From: Puccinia triticina
Taxonomy: Eukaryota > Basidiomycota > Pucciniomycetes > Pucciniales > Pucciniaceae
Direction of reading: 5' to 3'
NCBI RefSeq assembly: GCF_026914185.1
Contig: NC_070575.1
Coordinates: forward strand, 1,922,001-1,986,000
Length of the DNA stretch: 64,000 nucleotides
The position numbers were made by a program, and so were the translations under genes. A model generated the notes under the pieces. The model worked only from the letters and a program-made list of their open reading frames with translations, made no database searches and had not been told where the DNA came from. Numbering within the stretch: position 1 is the stretch's first letter; every line of letters begins with the position of its first letter. Below, in pieces: positions 22,001 to 34,356 of this stretch.

Positions 22001-24356
22001 TAAAGCATTCATTGGTTGGCTACAGGACAAAGGAATCGAGCATCAACACTTGATGCTGTATGAGCCTGAACAAAATGGGGCTGCTGAACGTCTCCACCAA
22101 ACAGTGGGTGAAATGGCAAGGACGGCACTGATCTCTTCGGGACTTCCCTTGAAATTCTGGGGATTTGCTTATCTCTGGGGGTACTTCGCCCATAATCGTC
22201 TAATCAATTCACTCACTGGCGACAAAACACCACTTGAACTCATGTTTGGTAAAAAACCAATTTTTGATTGTCTCCGGACCTTTGGTGAGGTGGCATTTGT
22301 CCACAAGCCCAATCTCTACCGTCAAAACAAGACCAACCAGCAAGTGTGGTGTTGTAACCTGGTTGGTTACATGCAAGGGGGCAAAGGCTGGATTTTTTGG
22401 GTACCTACAAACAACACCTTCTTCAAGTCCTCCATTGCCACATTTCCTTACTCAAATCAATCTTCTATCAATCCTCCTGAACCCATTCAAACCTCTCTGA
22501 CAACTTCAAACTCTACAAACAGGATCCTCAACAATGGGCCAGAGCCTACAGCTACTGAAAATGATCCTCTATCTGTACCTGGACACAACGGAGAACTGAC
22601 AACAGTTTTGTGTGACCCACCAGTGCGACGGTCTATTGAAAAATTGCTGAATACCAAGGAGACTTCTCCCATGATTTTCAATGCAGCCTTGGTTCTGGGC
22701 ACGGACTCTGCCGAGAAAACCGTTGAGGCGCAATCTCCTGAGAAGACAGGACTTTTGGCTGTGACTTTAAGCCAGCTTCTACCTCGAAATTACGCGCGAG
22801 CAATTGCGTGCAGGGAAGGAGACCGATGGGCAGCCAATGTGGATACCAAACTATCCAATATCTGGAGCATGAAAGTCTGGCACTTCGAGCACATGCCAGC
22901 CGGCAGGAAGGAGACTGACACCCGCTAGCTGTTTGACATTAAGAGGAACCAGGATGGATCAATGAAAAAGTATAAAGCAAGGTACATTGTCTGTGGTTTC
23001 AGCCAGATCTTCAGCCAAGACTATCACAATACTTGGGCTCCTATGTCTACTTTTGCTTCCCTCCGGATTTTGTTCACGGTGGCTACTGCAAACGGGTGGT
23101 CAATTGAATCTTTTGGCATTACTGCGGCGTACCTCCAGGGAGAGATTGATGAGGATATCTGGATCAAGGTTCCTGATGGCATGACGGTGCTGGAAGAGCA
23201 CCGGGGGAAGTCTCTCAAGCTGGAAAAAGGGCTTTACGGCACAAAGCAAGGAGGCAGGTGCTGGTGGAAGCACTTTGTTCAAGTAATGGAGGATATTGGT
23301 TTCCATGTCAGTCATTACGATGATTTGTTCTATCACATGCAGCGTGGCAACAAAAATTTTTTGGTTTGGATCCACGTCAATGATGAGGTCGTGACGGCAT
23401 CCTCAGTTGCCATCATGTCAGAATTCCGCCTTGCTCTTGAGGCTAAACTCCGGAAGACCTGGGAAGGGGAAATACACAACATCGTCGGCATCAAAGTTGA
23501 GAGACCATCGGCACACAAGATAGTGCTATCTCAACCGTTCTTGACTTGTAAAATACTCAAAACTTTTACCACTGACACAACTCTTCCGCGTACCGTGCCA
23601 ATCAAAGACACTAACTCCTTAACATTGACGCAATCAGACAAAGAAATTGTGAATCCAAATGGGTACTTATCTATTGTTGGCTCTCTCAATTACCTGGCCG
23701 TGGCTACACGCCCAGATCTCTCATTTGCTGTTGGCTTCTTATCTTGTTTCTCTAAGGCTCCCACCAAGCGACACTGGGCGGCAGTACAACAAGCTCTAGG
23801 GTACATCAAGGCTTATGGGTGTTGAGAAATCGTCATTGAGCCTCAAAAGGATGACAATCGGATGCTGACGTGGGTGGATGCCAACTGGGGTGGAAAATTT
23901 GCCCGATCTACTCACGGCTCGGTAACAACCCTCTTTGGATCACCAATCCTCTGGGCAAGTAAGCGCCAACCCTCAGTCGCGACGTCAACTTGTCAAGCGG
24001 AGTTCATGGCACTCGGATGGGCAGCGCGTCACTTGGTGTGGTTGAAGGAACTTTTCTTTGACATGACTAATCAGACCATCACTCCCACGTTGATGTGCAA
24101 CAATGAAGCGGCGGTGAAAATCTCCAAAGACAATCATGCCAACAAAAGGACGCGTCACTCCGATCGTGAATATTTCTATGTCAATGAACAATTACATTGG
24201 AAGCGGCTTGCCTTCCAATGGGTACCCACTGACCAGCAACTCGCGGACGTCATGACTAAGGCACTTAGACCCATGCCTTTTGAGAGGATCCTAGCCAGCC
24301 TCAAAATGTCACCCTCGGGGCGTGACATACGCGATGGCAAGTACCAGGGGGGATAG
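19087..24356 (+). pseudogene. Copia gag-pol polyprotein, several stops
   Basis: Gag starts at ATG 19087. The frame is crossed by a stop near 19236, by the MITE, and by a frameshift near 20055. From 20190 to 24356 one frame persists, broken only by stops at 21447, 21972, 22926 and 23823. Landmarks are a zinc knuckle CHCCKSNLHSTAEC (about 20816-20860); a protease reading LLGLDSCTSHTF where DSG is expected; the integrase HHCC zinc site (WHQQLGH ... CEDC); TDGGGEF and NGAAERLH carrying catalytic Asp and Glu; RT with HVND in place of the usual VDD box; and RNase H with TWVDANWGG but CNNEAAV where an Asp is normal. So protease, RT and RNase H active sites are all altered. Confidence 0.88.
19300..19796. 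mobile_element. MITE with 7-bp target duplication, copy 1 (497 bp)
   Basis: Ends CAACAGTGGGCCGCTACGCT and, reversed, CAACAGTGGGTCAGCTACGC. Flanked by GTCAAAG on both sides (19293-19299, 19797-19803). The interior is almost wholly made of GCTACGCTA, TAGCGTTAGCG and their complements, including a (CTACG)n run at about 19470-19512. It interrupts copia gag. Element plus one duplication is 504 bp, and removing that leaves the gag frame continuous across the site, which fixes the boundaries. Copy 2 is at 40420-40867. Confidence 0.88.
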
Positions 24357-24670
24357 CATGCGCTAGCTGCGAGGATCATGCGCCCCCCGCGATTGTCTTT
24401 AACAAAAGTTTGTTTGATTAAGATAACAACACCTCTTGTGCTTCTCTTTTGTCTCTGAACCGCAGGTCCCGGACGCCTTCGTGGATTTTCTTCTTCTTTC
24501 TTTCTTTTGTTTACTTATTGAATCCATTTTTTTTTCTTTTTTCTGTTTTGGTGTTGGCTGTTCATTTATTTTTATTTTTTTCTCACAATTTTTTTTCTTT
24601 CTCTCCTTTATCTAACTGTGTTTCTGCTCAACTTTTTGATCAGTGGTCAGAGTCTTTTTGAGGGGGTGGC

Positions 24671-24938
24671 TGTTATGTTTTGGGTGTATACTTGTTATTA
24701 GCATATTGTTTGTGGTGATGCTTCTATTGTATTTTTTGTCTTACTCTAAAAGACTCCTCCCTGGGATGCCGGTGAACCTTCTTTTCCTCACTCTCTTTGC
24801 TTGTTTCTCACCGACATCCCAGGTAAGCTCTATTGTTCTACTCTCATCACTTTCATCTCTTCCTTTGTTTTCTCTTTTCTCTCTCTCATGGATCGAAATT
24901 TACTCTCTTTGCTTGTTTCTCACCGACATCCCAGGCCA
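24671..24938 (+). repeat. 3' LTR of the copia element
   Basis: Starts TGTTATGTTTTGGG and ends GGCCA, 268 bp. Compared with the 5' LTR it has an extra CTTTTCCTCACTCT-like segment and scattered substitutions. Confidence 0.85.
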
Positions 24939-26602
24939 GAGAATTAGACTCTGCAGCACCACACGGGGCGATTGAGCCGCCCCGGAAAGCAAAGGTATTG
25001 TACTGTATTGCAGTCGAGTAATGGATGACTTCTGTCGAGATCCGTAAGCCTTCCAGAAATGAGTTAGAACACAAATCAAAAGCTAGATTTCGCTGCAAAA
25101 TTAACTTTGTGGGTCTCCAGCGGCATCTGCGAGCTGGTCCCAGATTGCAAGGGGAATCATCCGATACATAGCAACCGCCAGTGGGTCTCGACTCATACCT
25201 GATTGATGGGTCAAGTCTCAAGATTCCGAGCGGAGAAGACAGCAGTTTCAGGGCTGATCGGAGCTGCATAGGTGTTAAGACATTGTAAACGTATCGCATT
25301 CACCGCCATTTTCATCAAGTCCAGAGCGTCGGACTCTGTCGGACCAACACCCTGCAAGAGAAGTGGACGACTTCCCGTTGAGTCTGGGAGCCACCCAGAT
25401 CTCAATTTACACACCCAACCTCTTAATTTTCAGTAAAAAGGAAAATGCTTTCCTAAGTTTGTAGTTCATTACTTTCATGTGCACTGTTTGTTGTTCTGGT
25501 AGGTGTCTTAATTTAGGAGTTAGAGATCTAGAGCTCTCTAAATGCCAACGGGAAGTCATCCAGTCTCTTGCAACTGATCTGAAACACTTCTCGTGGTTAC
25601 CGCGAACATTTCCGAAATGTTTTGGGTTATAATGCATTTAGTTTTGTGAAACATTTCTGGTTGAAATGTGGTTTAATCCGGAAACATTTCAGGGTTAAAA
25701 TTGTGAAATGCTTTGGCGTCTCGCAGCGATTGCGAAACGTTTACTGTTGACTTATAGTTTCCAGAAACGTTTGGGGGTAGAAACACCAAGCTTGACAGAT
25801 TCTTTCCAAACTCCTGGCACTGAACACCAAACTTGTCGCGCCCGGAAATAGACCCCCTCCGCGCTCCGGGCCCGGCATGCATGTCTTGACAGGCGGCCGG
25901 AAACTCGTACAAGTCCAAACCTCGGCATGATTCCGGTCCTCAGGTTATTTCAAAGTAACACTGTATTCACCTCGATGATGAGGCTGTCAGGGCCTCTCAA
26001 GCCATCTACGATTGAGTTCCAAAAGGTTTGAAGTGTTTTTGAAATGGTTTTTCAAAATTTTAGGTTGCAGCCGTGGTGTAGCCGGAGATCCTGATGGAAC
26101 ACATTTTCTTCGATGACCAACTCTAAAGGGTCGTTCACAGACCGTCTAACGGTGCATGCCGGCCGTTGAAGAGTGTCCTCAGCTTGATGACCAGATTGTA
26201 GCGATCATCAAGATGTTTGATCGGGCATGTGACCCAACCTTTGATGACCGGTGCGAACCGGTCATCGAAGTGGCTGTTTTTTGCACGGTTAGAGTGTACT
26301 CGCCGATGACCAGGTTGCACTGGTCGTCGGTGGCTATCACATACATGTTTGAAGTGTACTCACCTCGATGACCGGTTCGTAATCGTATCGGTCGTCGAGG
26401 GTTGATTGGTTTGTACTGATAACCGGATGGGCTGGTCGGTCGTTGATGCTGTATGTTTCCTTGGCCGGTGACCGGTGTGATGTTGAGCCCGGTTGTTGAA
26501 GGGGATCATATGGGGGAGGAGTTCAATGTGAAAGGGAGTTGAGGTTGTAGGCCTCGAGCACGATATGTCTATTTTAGGGACGGCTGTAGTTTTCGACTTT
26601 CA
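24939..26602. other. Gene-free stretch with two hairpin-repeat patches
   Basis: No supported gene. At 25600-25770 GAAACATTTC and GAAATGTTT words recur in both orientations. At 26130-26480 units such as GATGACCGGTGCG / CGAACCGGTCATC form a run of imperfect palindromes. The minus-strand frames here cross these repeats. Confidence 0.45.
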
Positions 26603-27907
26603 ATGGCGCCAACTCCAAAAAACCTGCTCATGAAAAACGCGGTCGGTTCGGAAGCGAAGAGGCTACGATTGATCAATTCCTCGAAAGTGAGGATCTTGAG
26701 TGAACTTTCAAAGCTTAAGACCACCATGCCAGGCAGTCAGTCTCTCTCATCTTGAGATGACTTGGGTAGAAGTGCTCCTGATTTCAGTTGCACGAGTGGA
26801 TTCAGGTCAATTGACGCGTCAAAAATTAAAGAGTCACCTCGCAGCTCGAAAAGAATAGGAAGACCAAACACTATATTCCAGCTGATCGTATGCTACGTCC
26901 CTGGAATCGGGAGATGGACACAAGATGGCCCACAAACAGGACCCCGTCTCAACTCATCATCGTGACCCGTTTCTCAGAGGTAACCCATTGTCATCTCTCA
27001 GAAAGGTTAGAAATCGAACGTTTTTTCTCCCATCCCTTCCCCAGAACTCAGATGTATTCTTTAACACTCACTCATCATCATCCCTCCGCAGGAAAAATCC
27101 TGGAATTAGATTCTGATCCCGATTACGAAGACGTTTCCGAGCGGAGCCACAGGAAGAATTGTCACCTCCAGCAGGTAAGATCGTTCTTCCACGTCCCCAT
27201 GGGATCCTGCCAAGAAGCTAACCGTTGAAAATTCTCACTTGGGGTGGTCGCAAAAGAGAGAGATAACAGTACATAAGTCGAGATCGAAAGCGGATTCGAC
27301 GACATCATCCAAACAACAAGACTCGGCACATCTCTCACAACACAGCTCAACAACAAGGAGAAACCATCCGTGGCAGAAGAGGAACTCGCGTGCTCTCGCA
27401 ACTAGCCAGACCAAACCCTAGCCTCTGGCTCAACTACAGGCCGCAAAAAGCGCAGTTCTCAGTGCCTGGCCACTTCAAGGACAATGACGATCAGCCTCTA
27501 GGTCAGGAAGAGGAACTGCTCGATGTCAATCAGAACATCGGCGAAACTTGTTATTTCGTCGGGGAAATTGTCGCTGTCAATGGCGAACCTATCTAAAAAG
27601 TCCTCTGAGCTTATCTTCCCCTTTCATTGATGTCGTCTCAAAAACCCTCGTGTGCCGGAGGTTTCCGTGTGTAGAGGAAAATTAACCGGTCATGGTGTGG
27701 GTGTGTGTTTTAGGCGGGGTATCCGGAGTCAACACTTGGCAATTCGCGAATACGTCAGACGATTGTGCGGCCTATGTAGGGCAACAGAACAAGAAAGCGG
27801 ACAGAATACTGAAGATGCACGAAGATAACAACGTAGATCTCGATCTTAATGGCCTCGCGTTCGAATCCTTCTCCTCCAATAACAACGGCGTCGCCGACGA
27901 TCCCTAA
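26603..27907 (+). CDS. Possible multi-exon gene, unrecognised
   Basis: Coding-like pieces occur in order on the plus strand. One is an acidic exon KILELDSDPDYEDVSE ending at a GTAAGA donor (27175). A basic exon from about 27265 contains SRDRKRIRRHHPNNK and runs into VPGHFKDNDDQPLGQEEEL and GETCYFVGEIVAVNGEPI (stop 27596). A last exon from about 27713, after a TTTTAG acceptor, contains QNKKADRILKMHEDNN and ends at TAA 27907. I could not join all exons with consistent phase, do not know the family, and the ATG at 26603 is only the first plausible start. It may be a gene fragment. Confidence 0.3.
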
Positions 27908-28762
27908 TGGCAACCATCACCATCATTCTGCTTTCAAAAACGGCCCCAGATCTTTCCAGGGCTTCGACGATCCCCCGCCGGATGCGCGGGCTCAACTGGC
28001 CCCCGATGGATCGTTTTTTGCATTATTTTTCTTCAAAAAAACTGGCAAGATTCAATTTTGCTCGCACTCCTACCCACTCGCGGATCTTCTTTAGATTTCA
28101 AATTTTGTTCTTCTTGAGCCACCCTTTCACAATTTCCGTATTTCTACGAAACATCTCAACTCTTTTTGAAATGTATTGCCAATCTTTAGACAGTTGTTCT
28201 ATTTATATCTTCCCACTGGAATGAGGTTTGGTTTGTCGGGCTTTTTTGTTGATGGCGAGGATGATGACATTCCATCTTTAGTACTTAGTTTTATTTATGA
28301 TCCAGGGATCTGGGTCAGTTGGCCTTACATATCACCATTTGGTATTATTGGGAAACCCCTGGAAACCCTCCAGGATCTGTTCCGAGGCACAGAGTATGTA
28401 GGTTGTCCTGCCCCACGCCAGGAGGGGATCTGAGCTGATCTGAGGGACTGCGCCGTGCTGCTGTGGCCCATGTCCAATTAGTCCCAGTCGAACTGGGCCA
28501 TGGTGTCATGAAACTACGCTATACCAGGGAACCCATGAGACTGGTTTCACAACAAAGCTTTATTGGGATGGGTCACTCTTCTTCATATTATGAGGTATGT
28601 ACACATGAAGTACGAAATCAAATTTGTTTTATGGATTGGGCGCTTTTGTTGTTTGGAAGGTAATCCCCAGTGCTCCGCGAGTCCGTTCCACCGCATGCAT
28701 GCCTCTAGAATCCCATTAAACATCGGACCAATTTCTGATCACTCGTTCGCCTTTATCTTACA
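27908..28762. other. Gene-free stretch upstream of locus A
   Basis: Nothing recognised. Short open frames lack splice or domain support. Probably the upstream region and promoter of the gene at 28763. Confidence 0.35.
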
Positions 28763-30338
28763 ATGTTGACTCTGGAATGGCATTTGTTAATTTGCCTTGG
28801 CATTCTACTCCCCCATCATTTCAGTCTTACATTGGCAATGTCGCCCTGGTTCGCCGAAGCTGGAGTTAAGGAACCTTCAAATATCGAACCTGATATGTTC
28901 GGAGACTGGCCACCTTTGACACCTCTCGGTGATCCGGAGCTCCACAATGGTTTCCGAAATCCACACTCATACACTTTCTCTCCGCTTCATGATCCTCTTC
29001 ACAGCCATGGAGAGCTCTTACTTCCACATGGTGTGTCCTCAACACACGCCATTTGTTTTTTACGGTGCTGATGTGAAAAAGCGCTCTACAGACCTTTTTT
29101 CTGACAACTGGTTCGTGGGAATGGGACCAGAATTCCCCGAGCATACACCGAGTATTGCATCCCCACTAGGAGAACATGTGAATTCCATGATTGTCAATGA
29201 AGCCATCGCTTACAAAGGTCAAATGCAGCTTAGTCTATATCAATGTGACATTTCCTCGGCCAAGTTGACTTGCTGATCAGATATCCGAGACCTTCGTTCC
29301 TTACTATATCTAGAGCCAGTTGAACAGGCCTCTAATCGGGATGAAATCCGAGATTGTTTACTGGGGAAACGCCCAAGAGCTGAACCAACAGGAGAAGTTG
29401 ATACTCCACTCGAGCAAGCTGCACCCAAGCGATCCAAGCGGACATCTCCTCGAGATACGCTGGTAGATTTGTCCAACGTTGGTATAAAAGATGTCCGGAA
29501 TATTCGTAGCCGCGCGCTGACAAGACTTAAGAATCAAGATAGGGAAGATGCAAAAATTACTCAAGAGTACGAAAAACGCATCAGAGGACAGTTGCAGAAG
29601 ATTGCTCTCCCCGGTCCTCAATTGAAGCGTACAAACTGCAAAAACCTACCGATCACAATCTACCAAATCCCTTCAGCAACTCCGACGAACGAGTTCATAT
29701 ACCAGATGAAACCAAACAAATCCCTGATCAGACCAAATGATAAGAATTCAAAACCAAACACCAAGAATTCGGGACCAAACCAAGACAATTTACTAGGCGC
29801 AAAATACATTTATCACCGAACGCTCAAAATCTTCCAAGATATTAACCTTTACTCCAATTTTTTAAGGTTAGGTGGGCTAGATCAAACGATGTTAGGGGTG
29901 ACGGGGAGTACACATGAAGAGTTCATAAAATGGCTTTTCACACTTTTGTTCGAAAAAACTCAGCGTACCTGGCCACTACTTGGTAAAATCACAGTTGAAT
30001 ATAAACCGACTGATTTTGACCAGTTCTTCCAAAGAAAAGCTCAGGAATGTCTGGTCGATCTACTTCTTGCCGACAGACAACTTGATATGCAAAGGACCTT
30101 CACTGCTACGTGCGATTTGATGGGTTATTTTTACGAAGAAGTTGCCTCTGGCATCTACCCCACCAACACTTGGGGGACCAGTGTTGACTTTCCCACATGC
30201 TTCAGCGCGGAATCTTACAGAAAAGAAGTTGTTGCGGCAATAATTAAAAACTATCACAGGACTACACCAATAAAACTTGCAAAGCTGCAAAAGCACCAAC
30301 ATGCAATGAATATGCTCAACTCCCACCATTTTAAATGA
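28763..30338 (+). CDS. Secreted-family protein, locus A (intact, 478 aa)
   Basis: Proposed exons are 28763-28928, 29005-29217 and 29281-30338. Both introns are GT-AG, phase 1, 76 and 63 bp; the second removes an in-frame TGA at 29274. The N-terminus (MLTLEWHLLICLGILLPHH) is a likely signal peptide. Residues 156-180 hold two basic clusters, KRPR and PKRSKR, like a bipartite nuclear signal. Residues about 300-460 form a helical domain with FIKWLFTLLF, WPLLGKI and TCDLMGYFY that recurs in loci B and C. Function is unknown. A secreted, lineage-specific protein with a possible nuclear signal in a rust would fit an effector, but that is inference only. The reading frame is clean, so the gene looks live. 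Confidence 0.65.
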
Positions 30339-32396
30339 AGATGCTGCAGCATAACTGCCATTTTCACTCCATCCTGTTTTTTCTCTAACTGTAGCTGTAA
30401 AGGGCAGACAGTCACCATAGATTCAACATTTAAAAATTAACAATTACAGAAAACAAGAAGTTTGCGCAGATATCTATGAAAGCTTCAATTCCTCTCCATT
30501 TTAATACACCCCAAAATCTATGCAATTTCTCCAATTCTCCTCGGCCTTTTTTGGCAGAAATATAATATACTCAATCTGATTAATAAAAGTTACATCACAA
30601 TTCTGGGGGGATTCTTCCATTGTGTCTTGCTGCACACTGCAAGAAAATATCAAGAAAATGCTGGCAGGTGACATGCAGAATGCTTGGATTGGAAATCAGC
30701 TCATGGTGTGGCCATGCTCTTAAATAGGGATGGTAGTTTGTACCTGGGTACCCGCCACAAGCATGAGTACTTGCCTGTAAATCCTCAAATTTTGGACACC
30801 TGCACCTGTGGGGGAGGCAGGGGGCAAGTGCACATGTACTTTTGCCAACCACTTGTGGGTTTGTTTGTTTTTTTGCGGCTGAAACTGGTCTTATTCAATC
30901 AATAAAGAAAAAGGGGGCATTCCGCTGTCTGCTTCCAGGTCCTTGAAACCCACTTCAGTATCAAGAAAAAGCTGAGGTAGGTGGCAGGTGTGTGAAGTTA
31001 ATTCTAGCCTTTACTCCAACCATACACCTAATAAAAATTTGAAGAACCCTCTGATGATGAATGTGCAAAAAAACAAATCCTGAACTATGTACTTGTGGGT
31101 TCAGGCTGGTTTTAGGTTGGCTGTTGAGTGAAATTTGCAATTTCAGCCCAACCCAAAAGACTTGCAAAGTTGAGCTTAACTAGGACTGCACAGGCAGGGA
31201 GTGGGAGCAAGCAGCAGAGATGCCCACATCAGTGGAGGCCTATGCCTTACATCCAAATTCCCACATGATTAGTTTGTTGATCTGGGCTGAAAACTGTATA
31301 TTTTGAATTTCTCACCCTGTAGCTGCTTTGATGTTCACACCCACCCAATTTGCTTCACAGACAATGAAGGCCTGCTTCTTGTTATTGTTTTGTTGCTATC
31401 TGATATTCACCAGGAAATCTTTGGGGGCACTCCCCAGGGAGTACCATGGCTGAATTTGGTGTTAGTTTTTGTCTGAATTAGGGTGCAAGTCCTTACAACA
31501 TGATGCTGAATTGTTTCATTACTGGGCAAAAACTATAGTCCAATCTAATTTGGAGTTATATGTAACTATTCAATGTAAACTATCATCCAAATTTGTTCAA
31601 TTCATGTCAAAGTCAATTTCATGTCAATTCTAACTAAGTTCTACATTTCCAAATCAGTTAACTCTTGCATCCCCATATTTTTTTTTACATTGGGGCAAAC
31701 TGCATTCATCAAATAGAAACCACACCTGCAAAGCAAGTGCCTAGATTTGGATAGAGTAAATATTGGAAATGCAAACATTTTTAGTATTTGAACAAGAGAA
31801 GGAGAAGTTCATGTTGGCTGGGTACATGAGGGTGAAACATTTCAGAAATCACTCAGATGGAAATACCCCTCTGGTCTGAAAATTGTGTGATGGATGTGTG
31901 ATTTTTCACCCAATTTTAACCAATTGCAATAGGTTGGAAAATCACACACTTTTCAGACCAGATGGGAATTTCTTCCAATTAAATGAGGGTGAAACAGTTT
32001 TGAAACAATTCAGTTGGAAATACCCCTCTGTCAAGTGTGTGATTTTTCACCCTATTGTATGCAATTACATGAGGGTGAAACTTGAAAAAAAACAGCTGTA
32101 CATGCCTTGATGGAATATAAACTGTGTAATTTCTCAACAAATTGTTGTCAAGTGCAATAGGGACCATGGTGATCACACACCAGTCACATTCTGTTGAGGC
32201 CACAGCGCCAAGTATAACATGAGGGTGAAATGGTTTCAACACCATGCAGCTTGACATAACCCTCTGGTACAAGCAGTGTGTGATTGGTGCTTTACACTTT
32301 AGTTAAAAATTGGTTACAGCCACTTTGTGTTAGAGCATCTCCAGCGGGGCCTGTAAAATGTGGCTGTAACGGCACTTTACAGACCCACATGGGGCT
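30339..32396. other. AT-rich gene-free stretch with reiterated motif
   Basis: No supported gene. ATGAGGGTGAAA recurs at 31825, 31983, 32069 and 32219, each followed by GAAATACCCCTCTG-like or inverted TTTTTCACCC words, so 31820-32300 is a decayed tandem/inverted repeat. At 32330 TTAGAGCATCTCCAGCGGGG looks like one end of a PIF-type MITE, with no partner end found. Confidence 0.45.
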
Positions 32397-33315
32397 CTAG
32401 TGAAGGTGGAGCAGTAGAAATCTTGTCCGGGGATCCAGACCTGGTGTGTACGGGTTCATCAACATCGAACACCCAGAATCAATGTTTACATCCTTCCCTG
32501 GTGAAAGACTAGATGAGACCAAGAGAGAGGCAACTAAATTACTGGTTTTCACTTTGAATTTGGATCCAGAGCAGTCATACTTTTTGTCCTTGTCATACTT
32601 GTGCAAGGACTGGCCAAGAGTTGAGGCTAATTTCCTCCTGGCTTTGACGTGAGGTTTGGGAATTTGGCCCTATTTCTTCTTCTCTGAGCGTGATTTCTGG
32701 TTCTCTTTGAGCTCAAAGAGAAAGAGGCAAGTTTTTTTGCAATTATTAAGGTCATGACCGTCAACATTGCAGAATTAGCAGTGGCAAGTTTCTTTTGATT
32801 TTTTTTCTCCCAACCAATGATGGGTGGGACCTTTCCCTTTTGCCTTGGCAGTTCAAGCTGTTGCGGGGGGAATGGCAGAGTGTGTTTTTTGTCAGAGAGA
32901 TTCAGCCTTGAGAAACAGTACAATCATTTTGGCTGAGACTTCCAAACCGTTCATGAGGGACAAGACACAGCTGATCCAATTTCTGGGGAGAGATTTGAGA
33001 GGAGAATCTGCGTGAATGTTGTCTGTTGTTAGGGGATCTTCCGGTAGGACCAGTGCATCAAGCTTCTCTACCAAGGTTGCAAGCTTTTCTATGAAGGTGT
33101 CAATATCATCATCCTCCATTTTCACATTAACAACTTCCTGGAGCCAGTACATTTGGCCACCAATTGTGAGTGTTGAGGTGAAGTTTGAGTAAGTACACTC
33201 AGTCCAAGTATTTTGATTCGGGATCAGGTGCAGTGAGAGGGATGATGCAAATATGATTGAGTTTACAAACAGTCATTAGATTGACTGCGGGAGTGTTTGC
33301 AATGGTTTCTGCCAT
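32397..33315 (-). pseudogene. Copia gag-protease fragment
   Basis: From ATG at 33315 the minus strand reads MAETIANTPAVNLM, then LNHICIIPLTAPDPESKYLD, the conserved start of rust copia gags. Downstream in shifted frames come DTFIEKLATLVEKLDAL, a zinc knuckle with one Cys-side stop (C-stop-FCNVDGHDLNNC, about 32785-32740) and a protease motif VNIDSGCSMLM (about 32480). No integrase or RT follows. It is a truncated, frameshifted relic, distinct from the 18719 element. Confidence 0.7.
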
Positions 33316-33914
33316 TTTTGCAATGATTGATCCTTCAAAAAATGTAGTCAACGTTTTCACTAGTGTATAGTTGAAAACACCAAAAGACCTATATTTCAAA
33401 GTGCCAGTAGCTGCAAGCTAGCGTGGGGTCATAACCTGATGAGCAAGAGAGTGTTGAGAGCTGAGAACATCAGGCACTGTATGGGGGGGTGTTTGATGGT
33501 TGGATTTCATATCAGACTAAGAGAAAAAGGAAATGAAAGACAACAGGAGAAAGAAGAAAATAAAGAAAAGTGATAACCTACCTGAGAACATCAGGCACGT
33601 TACAGGGCAGTGTTTGATGGTCATCGAAGGATGGTGAAAGTTTCCTTCCACGCCTGCTGCCTCAGGTAGTCTACTTACAAAGTGTGACATGTGTGACATG
33701 GGTGACATGGCTGAAGCACAAAAGAATGGAAACAAAACTTGAGTTCCATAGCTCAACAATAGGAAATGTTGATGGAGGAAGGTAAGGAATGATTATTTGA
33801 GAAAAATAAATGTATTTTCCAGGGATGGAGAAAGAGGGGCAGCAAGGTAAGGAGCACTGACAAAGATCTCTTTGTAGTCTTGTGGTTCACAGCCGTGAAG
33901 GGACTGTTCCTGGG
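33316..33914. other. No recognised gene
   Basis: Probably leader sequence of the copia fragment on its right. GAGAACATCAGGCAC occurs twice (about 33465 and 33585), marking a short duplication with TGTTTGATGG nearby in both. Confidence 0.35.
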
Positions 33915-34211
33915 TGGAGTTAGAGGTTTTAGCCTGTTGGATCTTGGTTGGCATTTGATTTGGGCTCTGTTTTGGTCACACAACCAAAGCAAACATTCCT
34001 TGTCAAGACTTAGAGGTTTAGGCAGTTTGATCCGTTTGGAGCTCAAAAATGGGATGATTTAAACTTGCACTCTGTTTTGGGCATGGCACCAAAGCAACAG
34101 ATCCATGTTGAGACTTAGAGGTTTGGGCTGTTGGATCTTGGTTGGATCTTAGCAATGGATGATTCAAATTTGTTGTTGTGTTGCAGCACCAAAGCGGCCA
34201 TTCCTTGGCAA
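33915..34211. repeat. Three-copy tandem repeat of about 100 bp
   Basis: Each unit carries ACTTAGAGGTTT, TGTTGGATCTTGG, CTCTGTTTTGG and CACCAAAGC, ending near CCTTGTCAAG (breaks near 34008 and 34111). Open frames through it are repeat artefacts. Confidence 0.7.
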
Positions 34212-34356
34212 GACTTAGCTTCCAGAAGGGGTCCTGGGGCCTGTGACAATGCACCAATTGGGTTTGCATCTTTTCCTGGCTCTTGAGAAGGGGTTGCAGA
34301 TGTTTAAGCTATTTGGCTACCCCACCACTCAGGTGGTTTGTTGGGATGCAAATTTC

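Larger units (their letters stand above)
18719..24938 (+). mobile_element. Ty1/copia retrotransposon, full length but dead
   Basis: LTRs at 18719-18972 and 24671-24938 flank gag, protease, integrase, RT and RNase H in copia order (integrase before RT). A purine tract GAGGGGGTGG precedes the 3' LTR. No matching target duplication is visible (CTCCG against GAGAA), so the ends may have been reshuffled. LTRs differ by several substitutions and a 14-bp length difference, so the insertion is older than the gag-only element. A MITE is inserted at 19300-19796. Confidence 0.9.

Noticed and set aside
32330..32400. PIF-type MITE start (TTAGAGCATCTCC)
   Set aside because: Only one end seen; no matching inverted end or duplication was found downstream.
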